A stretch of 64,000 nt of DNA from Sulfurospirillum sp036802865 (lineage in GTDB: Bacteria; Campylobacterota; Campylobacteria; Campylobacterales; Sulfurospirillaceae): positions 248,001 through 312,000 of the forward strand of contig NZ_DAIRVK010000002.1 in NCBI RefSeq assembly GCF_036802865.1, in the 5' to 3' direction. The position numbers and the translations under genes were made by a program. Position 1 is the stretch's first letter, and every line of letters starts with the position of its first letter. Positions 32,795 through 42,023 of this stretch are shown piece by piece. The notes beneath the pieces were generated by a model. The model was not told the DNA's origin, searched no databases, and saw only the letters and a program-made list of their open reading frames with translations.

Positions 32795-34642
32795 ATGAGT
32801 AACTTATTTGGAATTTTCAATACAGGTAGATCAGGACTTAATGCTGCACAAGTAGCAGTAGCCACTACCAGTCAAAATATTTCCAATGCAGGCAATCAAT
32901 TTTATACACGTCAACGTGTTCAATTTACAGCAAGTGATGCTATCGCCTCTAGTGGAATTAGCATTGGCACTGGTGTTACGGTAACATCTATCGTTCGCAT
33001 TCACGATGAATTTGTTTTTACAAAACTTAGAAATGCATCATCCAACCTTTCCTATGATACATACTCTTCGCAGTCACTTCAAGAAGTAGCAAAGAATTTC
33101 CCAGACTTAGCGGATGCTGGTATTTCCAAAGATTTAACCAATTATTTTACGCAGTGGAATAATCTTGCTTCTAATGCAACTGCTGGTTCTCAAAAGATTT
33201 CTTTAACACAAGCGGCTACAACATTAACTGGTGATATTCAATCGACAAGAGACTCAATTCGAGGTATTCAAGACTCTATAAATACACAGCTCAAATCATC
33301 TCTTGATGAGATCAATAGTTTGGGAGAAAGAATTGCCAAGATCAATGGGCAAATCTCCAATATTGAATCTGATAAAGTTACTAATGCCAATGACCTTCGT
33401 GACAAGCGCGATGAACTTGAACTTACTTTATCTAAAATGCTTAATATTTCTGTCTCAAAAGGTGCGATTAGCACAAACAATACGGTTGATGCTAATATGA
33501 CAGATACAGGTACTCAGTATTATCTCAATATTTCAGGTGCTGCTTTTGTGGATGGATCAACGTTTCATCCTTTAGTCATTGATAATACTTCTAATGCAAG
33601 CAGTTACTATTCTATCTATTCTGAAATACAAGATGGTACACGCTACAACCTTACTGAGCAGTTATCAGGTGGTAAGATTGGAGCGATGCTGGATCTTCGT
33701 GGTCGTGTTGTCTCCGCTGGTGTCAATGGGGGTTATCCTCAAGATGGAAGTATTCAAGATTATGTCAATAAACTGGATAGTCTTGCTCAAACCGTGATAA
33801 CTGAGACAAATAATCTTTACGCAAGAAGTGCTCAAAAAAGTATGCAATCGCCTATTTTAGATCTTAAAAGCACTACGTCATTGCAAAATGCTTATAATAA
33901 TATTAACAATGGTTCTTTTGATATGATCGTTTATGATAGTGCCGGTAAAGAAGTTGCGCGTAAAACCATTAATATTGATAATTCGACCAGCATGGGCGAT
34001 GATACTTTTTCTAACAGTATCTTGACTCAAATGAATACAAGTACTGATGATAACAAGGATAATAATTCACTCAATGACGTGGATGACTATTTTAAAGCGA
34101 CATTTATGGACAATGGTGCATTTTCACTTTCACCCATTTCCAACAATAGTGGTTATACAATAGCCCTTCAAGACAATGGATCTAATTTCCCTGGAGCTAT
34201 TGGGGTAAGTCAGTTTTTTACTGGAACGGATGGGTCAAATATTGATGTAAATGCAGAATATAAGAAAAATCCTCTGGCAATGCAAGCGTATGGTGCACCT
34301 ATTGTGGGTAACCATGATGTTGCAAACGCTATGGTGCAGTTACAATACAATTCATTAAATTTTTATGCCAAAGACGGAAGTGCAACAAAAGAGACTATTG
34401 CTGGTTATTACAGTGCTTTGACAACCAAAGTTGCAACAGATGCTTCCGCTTCATCAACAAGTTATGATACCAATGATGCACTTTATAATACGATAAATAC
34501 CCAATTCCAATCTGTCAGTGGTGTCAATAAAGATGAAGAGTTAGCCAGCTTGATTCAATATCAAAAATCTTACAGTGCGGCTGCCAAAATCATTACGACT
34601 ATAGATCAAATGTTAGACACTCTTTTAGGCATTAAACAATAG
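32795..34642 (+). CDS. flgK: Flagellar hook-associated protein 1, FlgK
   Basis: 615 aa. The N-terminal rod/hook domain has the motif GLNAAQVAVATTSQNISNAGNQFYTRQRV, and the C-terminal domain ends SGVNKDEELASLIQYQKSYSAAAKIITTIDQMLDTLLGIKQ. The middle is variable. It joins hook and filament. It is two bases after flgN, consistent with chaperone-client pairing. Confidence 0.95.
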   Translation: MSNLFGIFNTGRSGLNAAQVAVATTSQNISNAGNQFYTRQRVQFTASDAIASSGISIGTGVTVTSIVRIHDEFVFTKLRNASSNLSYDTYSSQSLQEVAKNFPDLADAGISKDLTNYFTQWNNLASNATAGSQKISLTQAATTLTGDIQSTRDSIRGIQDSINTQLKSSLDEINSLGERIAKINGQISNIESDKVTNANDLRDKRDELELTLSKMLNISVSKGAISTNNTVDANMTDTGTQYYLNISGAAFVDGSTFHPLVIDNTSNASSYYSIYSEIQDGTRYNLTEQLSGGKIGAMLDLRGRVVSAGVNGGYPQDGSIQDYVNKLDSLAQTVITETNNLYARSAQKSMQSPILDLKSTTSLQNAYNNINNGSFDMIVYDSAGKEVARKTINIDNSTSMGDDTFSNSILTQMNTSTDDNKDNNSLNDVDDYFKATFMDNGAFSLSPISNNSGYTIALQDNGSNFPGAIGVSQFFTGTDGSNIDVNAEYKKNPLAMQAYGAPIVGNHDVANAMVQLQYNSLNFYAKDGSATKETIAGYYSALTTKVATDASASSTSYDTNDALYNTINTQFQSVSGVNKDEELASLIQYQKSYSAAAKIITTIDQMLDTLLGIKQ

Positions 34643-35454
34643 TGAAACGATTTCCTTATATGAGTACCTTTGTTTTGGTACTCATCTTCTTTTTTTGTTT
34701 TCTTTTACCTTCCTTTTACACAGGTTCAGCTTATGACCTTAATCCTACAGCTATTTTATTACCACCAAGTTTTGAATATCTCTTAGGTACCGATAGACTA
34801 GGGCGTGATCTTTTTACGCGTTTAATGGTCGGCGGTCAAGTTTCATTGATGATTGGTATGTTAAGTGCCTTGATTTCAAGCTTGGTGGGGTTGATGATTG
34901 GCATTAGTGCTGGATTTTTTCAAAAAGGTGTTGATAAATTCATCATAGTACTTATTGACCTTTTTCTAACGTTTCCCACATTTTTCCTTTTATTGGCACT
35001 TATCAGTTACATGAATGCTTCTGTTTGGGTGCTTATATTTATTATTTCCATCACAGGATGGATGGGAATGGCTAGAATGATTCGCTCTGAGAGCTTCGCG
35101 ATTTCAAATGCTCCTTTTATTAAAATTCTAAAGCTCTCTAATGTCAATACATTCAAAATTATTTTTAAATATTTTGCTCCTTTATTAGCCCCTATCTTTT
35201 TTATCAGTTTTACATTTGGTGTCAGTGGTGCTATTTTAGCTGAGAGTGGGTTGAGCTTTTTAGGTATTGGTATCACACCTCCACAAATGAGTTGGGGTGT
35301 TATTATTAGTGAAGGGAAAGAAGTGATTGATATTGCATGGTGGCTGAGCTTTTTTCCGGGCTTTCTTATTTTTTTAGTCACTCTTTCATTGATTAATCTC
35401 TCTGATTATCTACAATCTAAGAGCAATGAAAAAGATGTTTTAAATGACGTTTGA
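34642..35454 (+). CDS. ABC transporter permease, DppC/OppC type
   Basis: 270 aa starting at GTG that overlaps the flgK stop by one base. It has six membrane helices. The peptide/nickel permease C signature is LGTDRLGRDLFTRLMVGGQVSLMIGMLSALISSLVG, and the EAA loop lies near RMIRSESFAISNAPFIKILKLS. No partner permease, ATPase or binding protein is adjacent; partners must be elsewhere. Its place inside a flagellar-housekeeping run is odd. Confidence 0.88.
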   Translation: MKRFPYMSTFVLVLIFFFCFLLPSFYTGSAYDLNPTAILLPPSFEYLLGTDRLGRDLFTRLMVGGQVSLMIGMLSALISSLVGLMIGISAGFFQKGVDKFIIVLIDLFLTFPTFFLLLALISYMNASVWVLIFIISITGWMGMARMIRSESFAISNAPFIKILKLSNVNTFKIIFKYFAPLLAPIFFISFTFGVSGAILAESGLSFLGIGITPPQMSWGVIISEGKEVIDIAWWLSFFPGFLIFLVTLSLINLSDYLQSKSNEKDVLNDV

Positions 35455-36199
35455 AGCTGTAAAAAAACTTTTAAAAGAAGAAGCGCTTAAACGTAATCAT
35501 CATGAAGAGCTCTCCCAAGATCGCCCTGATCCTTTGATGATTGCATCAAGGTATAAAGACGAGTTTAGTTCCCTCATCTGCGCACTTTTTGCATATGGAA
35601 ATGTTTCTGCCATTATTCAATTTTTGGAAAGCTTAGATTTCTCATTGTTAGATGCTGATGAAAAAACTATTGAGCAGACATTGTCGCATCATTACTATCG
35701 GTTTCAAAATGCCAAAGATATCCAAGCCCTTTTTATAACACTCGCTCGCCTCAAAAAAAACAGAAGTTCATTGGAGTCTATTTTTCTTCCAGCCTATCAA
35801 AAAGAATCTAACGTCATGGATGGTTTACGCGCATTGATCGCAATGTTGTACGATATTAATCCGTATCGTTCACGTGGTTATCAGTTTTTGTTGGGTACAA
35901 TTCCTCCTACAAACCCACACTCTCCTTATAAACGATGGCATATGTATCTAAGATGGATGGTTCGAAATGATCATCTTGACCTTGGTCTTTGGCAAGGTGT
36001 TGATACCAAAGATTTGCTCGTTCCTCTTGATACCCATACTTTCGCTGTCGGGAAAAAATTGGGCTTGATTCAGCGAAAATCGTATGATTTTAAAGCTGTG
36101 TTAGAGTTGAGTCACACACTCCAAAAGATTGATCCAAGTGATCCTGTCAAATATGATTTTGCACTCTATCGCTTAGGACAAGAGAAAATTCTTTTTTAA
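35444..36199 (+). CDS. TIGR02757 family protein
   Basis: 251 aa. Conserved segments are DPLMIASRYKDEFSSLICALFAYGNVSAIIQFLE, RSRGYQFLLGTIP, KRWHMYLRWMVRNDHLDLGLWQGVDTKDLLVPLDTHTFAVGKKLGLIQRKSYDFKAVLELS and DPSDPVKYDFALYRLGQ. The family resembles helical base-excision glycosylase folds in its C-terminal part (a role in DNA metabolism has been suggested), but no activity is known. It overlaps the permease gene by 11 bases. Confidence 0.87.
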   Translation: MTFEAVKKLLKEEALKRNHHEELSQDRPDPLMIASRYKDEFSSLICALFAYGNVSAIIQFLESLDFSLLDADEKTIEQTLSHHYYRFQNAKDIQALFITLARLKKNRSSLESIFLPAYQKESNVMDGLRALIAMLYDINPYRSRGYQFLLGTIPPTNPHSPYKRWHMYLRWMVRNDHLDLGLWQGVDTKDLLVPLDTHTFAVGKKLGLIQRKSYDFKAVLELSHTLQKIDPSDPVKYDFALYRLGQEKILF

Positions 36200-36207
36200 G
36201 GTTCACA

Positions 36208-37902
36208 ATGAATGTGAAGTATTGGCTCCCTAGGAGCTTTACGGTTTTGAGAGAAGGGTATGACCTTACTAAATTCTCAGCCGACATAGTAGCAGGATCT
36301 ACCGTTGCGATTATCGCTTTACCTTTAGCTATGGCTTTTGCAATAGCCAGTGGTGTAAGTCCTGAAAAAGGGCTTTTTACAGCGGTTGTCGCAGGGCTCA
36401 TTATCTCTCTCTTTGGTGGGAGTAGGTACCAGATTGGAGGTCCTACAGGGGCTTTTGTTGTGGTACTCTATGCGGTTATCTTAAAACATGGATACGATGG
36501 CTTAGTGATTGCCACCTTTTTAGCGGGTGTAATGCTCTTTTTTATGGGTGTTTTTAAGCTTGGTAATATTATTAAGTATATTCCTTATCCCGTGACGGTT
36601 GGTTTTACAACAGGTATAGCACTGATCATTTTCTCTTCGCAGATTAAGGATTTTTTTGGGCTTCCTATTGCAAAGATGCCAGCAGAATTCGTTGATCAAT
36701 GGAAGCTTTACTCTACAGAATTTTTACATGTCAATTATTACGCAGTTGCAGTTGGCGTCATTAGTATTGTGCTTTTGATTAAGCTGCGTCATCGGTTTCC
36801 GCATATTCCGACACCTATTATTGTTATTATTCTCTCAGCATTAGCTGTCTACTTTTTTAAATTGCCTGTTGAGACGATTGGGTCAAAATTTGGAACACTT
36901 CCTTCTACTTTACCCTATCCAACGATTCCAGCTTTTTCTTTAGAAAAAGTGCGTGCAGTTTTTCCTGATGCCATGACGATTGCGCTTTTAGGTGCTATAG
37001 AATCATTGTTGTCATGCGTGGTTGCTGATGGTATGACGGGTGATCGCCATCATTCAAATAAAGAGCTAATGGCACAAGGTGCTGCCAATATAGCTTCAGT
37101 GCTTTTCGGTGGCATTGCCGCAACGGGAGCTATTGCACGAACAGCTACCAATATTAAAGCGGGGGCTTATAGTCCAATTTCAGGTGTTATTCACGCTTTA
37201 ATGCTTCTTGTTTTTATGTTTTTATTTTCCAAGTTCATTGTGCTTATCCCTCTTGCAACATTGGCAGCCATTTTAATCGTCGTTGCATGGAACATGAGTG
37301 AATTTCACCATTTTAAAGCCATTGCTCTTAAATCTGAACGTTACGACACGGTTGTGCTTTTAATGACTTTTTTCCTTACGGTTTTGATTGATCTCAATAC
37401 AGGCGTTCAAACAGGCATTATGTTAGCGGGACTTTTGTTTATTAAGCGCATGATTGATGTTACTGGCATTGTTGATACAAAAAATACAATCGTACTCCCT
37501 TTTGATAGTCAAGATGAGCCTTTAGAAGTTGATGATGCAAATGCCATTTCTAAAAAAATTGTCCCAAAAGATGTGGAAGTGTATGAAATTGATGGCCCGT
37601 TTTTCTTTGGTGTCGCGGATCGCCTTAAAAACGTGCTCAATGAGGTGAGTAATCCTCCACGCATTTTTATTTTGAGGATGCGTCATGTTCCTATGGTTGA
37701 TGCAACAGGGCTTCATGCTTTGGAGGAATTTTTTGATTTGTGTAAAAGTAACGGAACGATTCTTGTACTCTCAGGCGTGAATGAGCACATTAAGCTTAAA
37801 ATGCGACGCCTTGGCTTTGAGAAAAAAATAGGGATAGAAAACATTACTGACAATATTGACATGGCACTTTCTCGTGCCCATAAACTATTAATAAAGGAGT
37901 AA
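36208..37902 (+). CDS. SulP family inorganic anion transporter with STAS domain
   Basis: 564 aa. The membrane part spans residues about 20-415 with SulP motifs (FSADIVAGSTVAIIALPLAMAFAIASGVSPEKGLFTAV, GGPTGAFVVVLYAVI). A cytoplasmic STAS domain covers about 440-555 (FILRMRHVPMVDATGLHALEEFFDLC). It transports sulfate, bicarbonate or another anion; the substrate cannot be read from sequence. It contains TTTACATGTCAA at about 36723, an 11-of-12 match to the repeated palindrome. Confidence 0.92.
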   Translation: MNVKYWLPRSFTVLREGYDLTKFSADIVAGSTVAIIALPLAMAFAIASGVSPEKGLFTAVVAGLIISLFGGSRYQIGGPTGAFVVVLYAVILKHGYDGLVIATFLAGVMLFFMGVFKLGNIIKYIPYPVTVGFTTGIALIIFSSQIKDFFGLPIAKMPAEFVDQWKLYSTEFLHVNYYAVAVGVISIVLLIKLRHRFPHIPTPIIVIILSALAVYFFKLPVETIGSKFGTLPSTLPYPTIPAFSLEKVRAVFPDAMTIALLGAIESLLSCVVADGMTGDRHHSNKELMAQGAANIASVLFGGIAATGAIARTATNIKAGAYSPISGVIHALMLLVFMFLFSKFIVLIPLATLAAILIVVAWNMSEFHHFKAIALKSERYDTVVLLMTFFLTVLIDLNTGVQTGIMLAGLLFIKRMIDVTGIVDTKNTIVLPFDSQDEPLEVDDANAISKKIVPKDVEVYEIDGPFFFGVADRLKNVLNEVSNPPRIFILRMRHVPMVDATGLHALEEFFDLCKSNGTILVLSGVNEHIKLKMRRLGFEKKIGIENITDNIDMALSRAHKLLIKE

Positions 37903-37904
37903 CA

Positions 37905-38111
37905 GTGCCATATGTTAACATTAAGATCACCAAAGAGGGTGCAACGAAAGAGCAAAAAGCAGAGCTCATTGAAGGCGTTACAAACCTTTTAGTCAGTGTT
38001 CTTGGTAAAAATCCAGCCACGACCGTTGTCACGATTGACGAAGTGGATATGGATAATTGGGGTATAGGTGGGCAACAGGTCAGCGAACTTCGCAAAAAAC
38101 CGAAGCCTTAA
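37905..38111 (+). CDS. 4-oxalocrotonate tautomerase family protein
   Basis: 68 aa starting at GTG two bases after sulP. The second codon gives the N-terminal catalytic proline (M-P-Y-V-N-I-K-I). The rest (GATKEQKAELIEGVTNLLVSVLGKNPATTVVTIDEVDMDNWGIGG) is typical of DmpI-type tautomerases. It would interconvert enol and keto forms of small 2-oxo acids as a hexamer. No aromatic meta-cleavage genes are near, so the physiological substrate is open. Confidence 0.88.
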   Translation: MPYVNIKITKEGATKEQKAELIEGVTNLLVSVLGKNPATTVVTIDEVDMDNWGIGGQQVSELRKKPKP

Positions 38112-38172
38112 TGAACTATTAAATGATTTATAGATACAATCACGCAAAATTAATTAACGAAGGAAATGTGTA

Positions 38173-38850
38173 ATGGGCGAAATGTTTACATTTTTAGGTC
38201 TTATTAATCACACTCATGACTTCATCTTTGTATCCCATATTGTTTTAGTCGGTGTTATCAGTTTTGTCTTGGCAAAACTTGCAACAACTAAAATGCAACT
38301 GGTACCAAGTGGTGTTCAAAATGTCATGGAAGCGTATCTTGAGAGTGTCATCTCTATGGGTAAAGATGTCATTGGAGAAGAATTGGCGCGTAAATACCTA
38401 CCACTTGTAGCAACACTTGGTTTGATGGTATTTATTGCAAACGTTATTGGTATTATCCCTGGTTTTGAAGCTCCTTCAAGTAACCTAAACATGACATTGG
38501 CGTTAGCGCTTATGGTATTTGTTTACTATAACTTTGAAGGTATCCGTGTCAACGGTGTTGTTCATTATTTTGCGCACTTTATGGGACCATTGAAAGTTTT
38601 GGCTCCTTTAATGTTCCCAATCGAGATCGTTTCACATCTTTCTCGTATCGTCTCTTTGTCTTTCCGACTTTTCGGTAACATCAAAGGTGATGATCTTTTC
38701 TTAGCGGTTGTTTTGATGCTAGCTCCTTGGGTAGCACCACTTCCTGCATATGCGCTTTTAACATTCTCTGCATTTTTGCAGACGTTTATTTTTATGATCT
38801 TAACATACGTTTATCTAGCAGGTGCTGTTTTAATTAGCGAAGAGCACTAA
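38173..38850 (+). CDS. atpB: F0F1 ATP synthase subunit a
   Basis: 225 aa with five or six membrane helices. The proton-channel helix holds the essential Arg in RIVSLSFRLFGNIKGDDLF, and the C-terminal helix ends AFLQTFIFMILTYVYLAGAVL. It forms the half-channels beside the c-ring. No other ATP synthase genes are in the window; a detached atpB is the normal state in Campylobacterota. Confidence 0.95.
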   Translation: MGEMFTFLGLINHTHDFIFVSHIVLVGVISFVLAKLATTKMQLVPSGVQNVMEAYLESVISMGKDVIGEELARKYLPLVATLGLMVFIANVIGIIPGFEAPSSNLNMTLALALMVFVYYNFEGIRVNGVVHYFAHFMGPLKVLAPLMFPIEIVSHLSRIVSLSFRLFGNIKGDDLFLAVVLMLAPWVAPLPAYALLTFSAFLQTFIFMILTYVYLAGAVLISEEH

Positions 38851-38861
38851 AAAGTACTCCT

Positions 38862-39146
38862 TTGTTGCAACACCAACAAACGCGTTTTGAAAAACTCCTC
38901 AGTTTATTGCAAGGAGCCTCATGGGCACTTGCAATAGCAGGTGGGGGTTATACTTTTCTCGCTTTACTTCCTTTTGGTTTTATCATCGCTTCCATCATTG
39001 CTCTTTTCTTCTTTTTAACAGGATGTTTTTTTGTCATAATCTTTGAAATGGCACAACTGCAACTGGATAAAATGGGAGAGCTTAAAAAACAGACGCAACT
39101 CTTAGAAAAACTCTCTCACGATGATCAAACACTATCTCATCACTGA
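38862..39146 (+). CDS. Small membrane protein of unknown function
   Basis: About 94 aa from a TTG start that is poorly supported by any ribosome site, so the true start is uncertain. Two adjacent membrane helices (WALAIAGGGYTFLALLPFGFIIASIIALFFFLTGCFFVIIF) are followed by an amphipathic helical tail (LQLDKMGELKKQTQLLEKLSHDD). It overlaps the thiE-like gene by 26 bases. I do not recognise the family. Confidence 0.55.
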   Translation: MLQHQQTRFEKLLSLLQGASWALAIAGGGYTFLALLPFGFIIASIIALFFFLTGCFFVIIFEMAQLQLDKMGELKKQTQLLEKLSHDDQTLSHH

Positions 39147-39678
39147 TCCTGTTTTTTATACTTCCAATCCAACAGAAGTTGTTCAAAAACTTTTACACGT
39201 AAAAGCCAAATATCAGCCTGATTATATCTGTTTACGCGATAAATTGACCTCTGATTATGCCTCTGTCGCTAAGGCCATTGTAAAGGCTAAAATTCAAGAT
39301 GAAAAAACAAAACTCTATTTGCACACGGATTTTAAACTAGCCCATGAATTAGGCTGTGATGGTGTACATCTACCTAGTCATGCTTTTGATCAAATTGAGA
39401 AAGCTAAAGCATTGGGTTTAGAAGTCATTGTTAGTACGCATACGTTTAAAGAGGCAGATGAAGCTCAAAACAAAGGTGCTGATGCCATTACCTTTAGTCC
39501 TATTTTTGCAACGCCCAATAAGGGGCAACCGCTTGGTTTAGAGAAGTTAAAAGAAATAAATGATAGAATCCGCGTTAAATGTTTCGCGCTTGGTGGCATC
39601 ATCAACATGGAGCAAGTGAAGGCTTGCGAAGAGGTTGGTGTGTATGGTTTTGCCTCAATTCGCTTTTTTATAGATTAA
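39121..39678 (+). CDS. thiE: Thiamine phosphate synthase (ThiE/TenI family)
   Basis: 185 aa, about 20 shorter than typical ThiE. TIM-barrel landmarks are YICLRDK, LYLHTDFKLAHELGCDGVHLPS, IVSTHTFKEADEAQNKGADAITFSPIFATPNKGQPLG and FALGGIINMEQVKACEEVGVYGFASI. It could join hydroxymethylpyrimidine and thiazole units, or be a TenI-like tautomerase; the short form and lack of other thi genes leave this open. A TTTACACGTAAA variant of the repeated palindrome lies near its start. Confidence 0.8.
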   Translation: MIKHYLITDPVFYTSNPTEVVQKLLHVKAKYQPDYICLRDKLTSDYASVAKAIVKAKIQDEKTKLYLHTDFKLAHELGCDGVHLPSHAFDQIEKAKALGLEVIVSTHTFKEADEAQNKGADAITFSPIFATPNKGQPLGLEKLKEINDRIRVKCFALGGIINMEQVKACEEVGVYGFASIRFFID

Positions 39679-39693
39679 TCCCAAAGGGTATTT

Positions 39694-41124
39694 ATGCAAT
39701 TTGAAGTTGTTATTGGACTTGAAGTTCATGCTCAGTTAAATACAAAAACCAAGATTTTTTGCAGTTGTCCAACCAGTTTTGGAGATGAACCAAATACCAA
39801 TGTATGTGAGGTCTGTTTAGGCCTTCCTGGAGCACTTCCTGTTTTGAATAAAGAGGTTGTTAAAAAAGCGATTGCCCTTGGTACGGCTATCAATGCAACG
39901 ATCAATCAAAAATCTATTTTTAACCGTAAAAACTACTTTTATCCTGACCTTCCAAAAGGCTATCAGATCAGTCAATTTGAGATACCTATTGTTGAAAATG
40001 GTGAGATTATTATTGATTTTGAAGATGGTACAAAAAAGCGTATTGGTGTAACACGTGCGCATCTTGAAGAAGATGCAGGTAAAAACATCCATCATGGTAA
40101 TGTCTCTCATGTTGACTTAAACCGTGCAGGAACACCACTCCTTGAGATCGTGAGTGAACCGGATATGCGAAGTAGCGAAGAAGCTGTTTTATATCTAAAA
40201 AAACTTCATGCTATTTTACGATACCTTGATATTAGCGATGCCAATATGCAAGAGGGAAGCTTCCGTTGTGACGCGAACGTCTCTATTCGTCCAAAAGGTG
40301 ATACGAAGCTTTATACTAGAGCAGAAATCAAGAACCTAAACTCGTTTAAATTTATTCAAAAAGCGATTGATTACGAAGTACAACGTCAAAGCGAAGCGTG
40401 GGAAGATGGCGTTTATGAAAGAGAAGTGGTTCAAGAAACCAGACTTTATGATACCGAAAAAAATGAAACAAGAAGTATGCGAGGTAAAGAGGACAGTGCG
40501 GAGTATCGTTACTTTCCAGATCCTGATTTATTGCCAGTTCTTATCCCTGATGATATGCTTGCAGAATGCATTAAAATTCCTGAACTTCCTGATGAAAAAA
40601 GAGATCGTTTGGTGAAAGAATATGGCATCAAAGAGTACGACGCAAACGTGATTACGTGCAGCGTTGAAATGGCACAATTTTATGAGACAATGATTAGCGA
40701 AGGTGCTGGTGCTAGAAATAGCATTACCTGGTTGACTATAGAATTACAAGCACGTTTAACCCATGGTGTGACCATTGTGACATCTCCTGTCGATGCCATT
40801 AAGCTTGCAATGCTTGTTAAACGCATCGAAGATGGTACGATCAGTGGAAAAGCTGCTAAAGAGGTGCTTGATTATTTGATGGAAAACAGTGCAAACGTTG
40901 ATGATGCGATTGAAAAATTAGGTCTTAAACAAGTCAGTGATGATGGTGCTATTTTAACGATTATTGATGCAATTATCGCAGCGAATATGGATAAAGTAGC
41001 TGAGTATAGAGGCGGTAAAGATAAACTTTTAGCTTTCTTTGTTGGTCAAACAATGAAAGAGAGTAAAGGGACAGCAAATCCTGTAAAAGTGAATGAACTT
41101 TTAAAATCTAGACTTGATGTTTAA
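39694..41124 (+). CDS. gatB: Asp-tRNA(Asn)/Glu-tRNA(Gln) amidotransferase subunit B
   Basis: 476 aa, full length. It opens VVIGLEVHAQLNTKTKIFCSCPTSFGDEPNTNVCEVCLGLPGALPVLN, with the zinc-binding cysteines, and continues PKGYQISQFEIPI and RAGTPLLEIVSEPDMRSSEEA. The C-terminal YqeY-like tail ends GTANPVKVNELLKSRLDV. Together with GatA and GatC (not in the window) it amidates misacylated tRNAs. Confidence 0.96.
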   Translation: MQFEVVIGLEVHAQLNTKTKIFCSCPTSFGDEPNTNVCEVCLGLPGALPVLNKEVVKKAIALGTAINATINQKSIFNRKNYFYPDLPKGYQISQFEIPIVENGEIIIDFEDGTKKRIGVTRAHLEEDAGKNIHHGNVSHVDLNRAGTPLLEIVSEPDMRSSEEAVLYLKKLHAILRYLDISDANMQEGSFRCDANVSIRPKGDTKLYTRAEIKNLNSFKFIQKAIDYEVQRQSEAWEDGVYEREVVQETRLYDTEKNETRSMRGKEDSAEYRYFPDPDLLPVLIPDDMLAECIKIPELPDEKRDRLVKEYGIKEYDANVITCSVEMAQFYETMISEGAGARNSITWLTIELQARLTHGVTIVTSPVDAIKLAMLVKRIEDGTISGKAAKEVLDYLMENSANVDDAIEKLGLKQVSDDGAILTIIDAIIAANMDKVAEYRGGKDKLLAFFVGQTMKESKGTANPVKVNELLKSRLDV

Positions 41125-41135
41125 GTAGGTTAGGC

Positions 41136-42023
41136 GTGAGTATAGCAGTTATTGGAGCAGGTAAATGGGGGCAAGCACTTCAGTTTGCGCTCTCTCACAA
41201 TTTTATATGTAAGATTACATCACGCCAACCTAAAGTTATTGAAAATTTTGTGGGTCTTGAAGAGGCTTTATCTTCTGAGTATCTTATCTTTGCACTTCCT
41301 GCTCAAGTAGTGCGTGGTTGGCTGGAAGAGCATTTTAGCTTTACGGGGCAAAAAATTTTAGTGGCAGCAAAAGGTATAGAGCAGGGAAGTGGTCAATTTC
41401 TCAATGAAATTTTTGCTAAGCATGTTCCCGAAGATCATCTGAGCTTTTTATCGGGTCCTTCGTTTGCAAGTGAGGTCATGCAAGGTCTCCCAACTGCCGT
41501 GGTTATTAATTCTACCAACGAAACGCTTTCCAAAGAATTTGCTTCATTTTTCCCTTCCTTTATTAAAACGTATACTTCAAAAGATGTTATTGGCGCAGAG
41601 GTATGTGGCGCATACAAAAATGTTCTTGCTATTGCCAGTGGTATTTGTGATGGATTGAAACTGGGTAATAATGCACGTGCTAGTTTGATTGCACGAGGTC
41701 TTGTGGAGATGCGTCGTTTTGGGAAATTCTTTGGAGCACAGGATGAAACATTTTTAGGTTTAAGTGGAGCAGGAGATCTCTTTTTAACAGCTTCTAGCAC
41801 GCTTTCTCGTAATTATCGTGTTGGTCTTTTTTTGGCTGAGGGCAAAAAGCTTGATGACATTTTGGTTTCATTAGGCGAAGTTGCTGAGGGCGTTTTTACC
41901 TCAGAAGCCATTTTTGAGCTTTCTGCAAAGTATAGTATTTATACACCCATTGCCCATGAAATAGCGCTTATCTTAAAAGGCAAAGAGCCACGGATGAGTG
42001 TGAAAGATTTGTTGGCTGATTGA
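41136..42023 (+). CDS. gpsA: NAD(P)H-dependent glycerol-3-phosphate dehydrogenase
   Basis: 295 aa starting at GTG. The Rossmann motif is AVIGAGKWGQALQFALS. GpsA motifs LSFLSGPSFASEVMQGLPTAVVI, EVCGAYKNVLAIASGICDGLKLGNNARASLIARGLVEM and LSGAGDLFLTASSTLSRNYRVG are complete. It reduces dihydroxyacetone phosphate to glycerol-3-phosphate for phospholipids. It overlaps the next gene by four bases. Confidence 0.95.
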   Translation: MSIAVIGAGKWGQALQFALSHNFICKITSRQPKVIENFVGLEEALSSEYLIFALPAQVVRGWLEEHFSFTGQKILVAAKGIEQGSGQFLNEIFAKHVPEDHLSFLSGPSFASEVMQGLPTAVVINSTNETLSKEFASFFPSFIKTYTSKDVIGAEVCGAYKNVLAIASGICDGLKLGNNARASLIARGLVEMRRFGKFFGAQDETFLGLSGAGDLFLTASSTLSRNYRVGLFLAEGKKLDDILVSLGEVAEGVFTSEAIFELSAKYSIYTPIAHEIALILKGKEPRMSVKDLLAD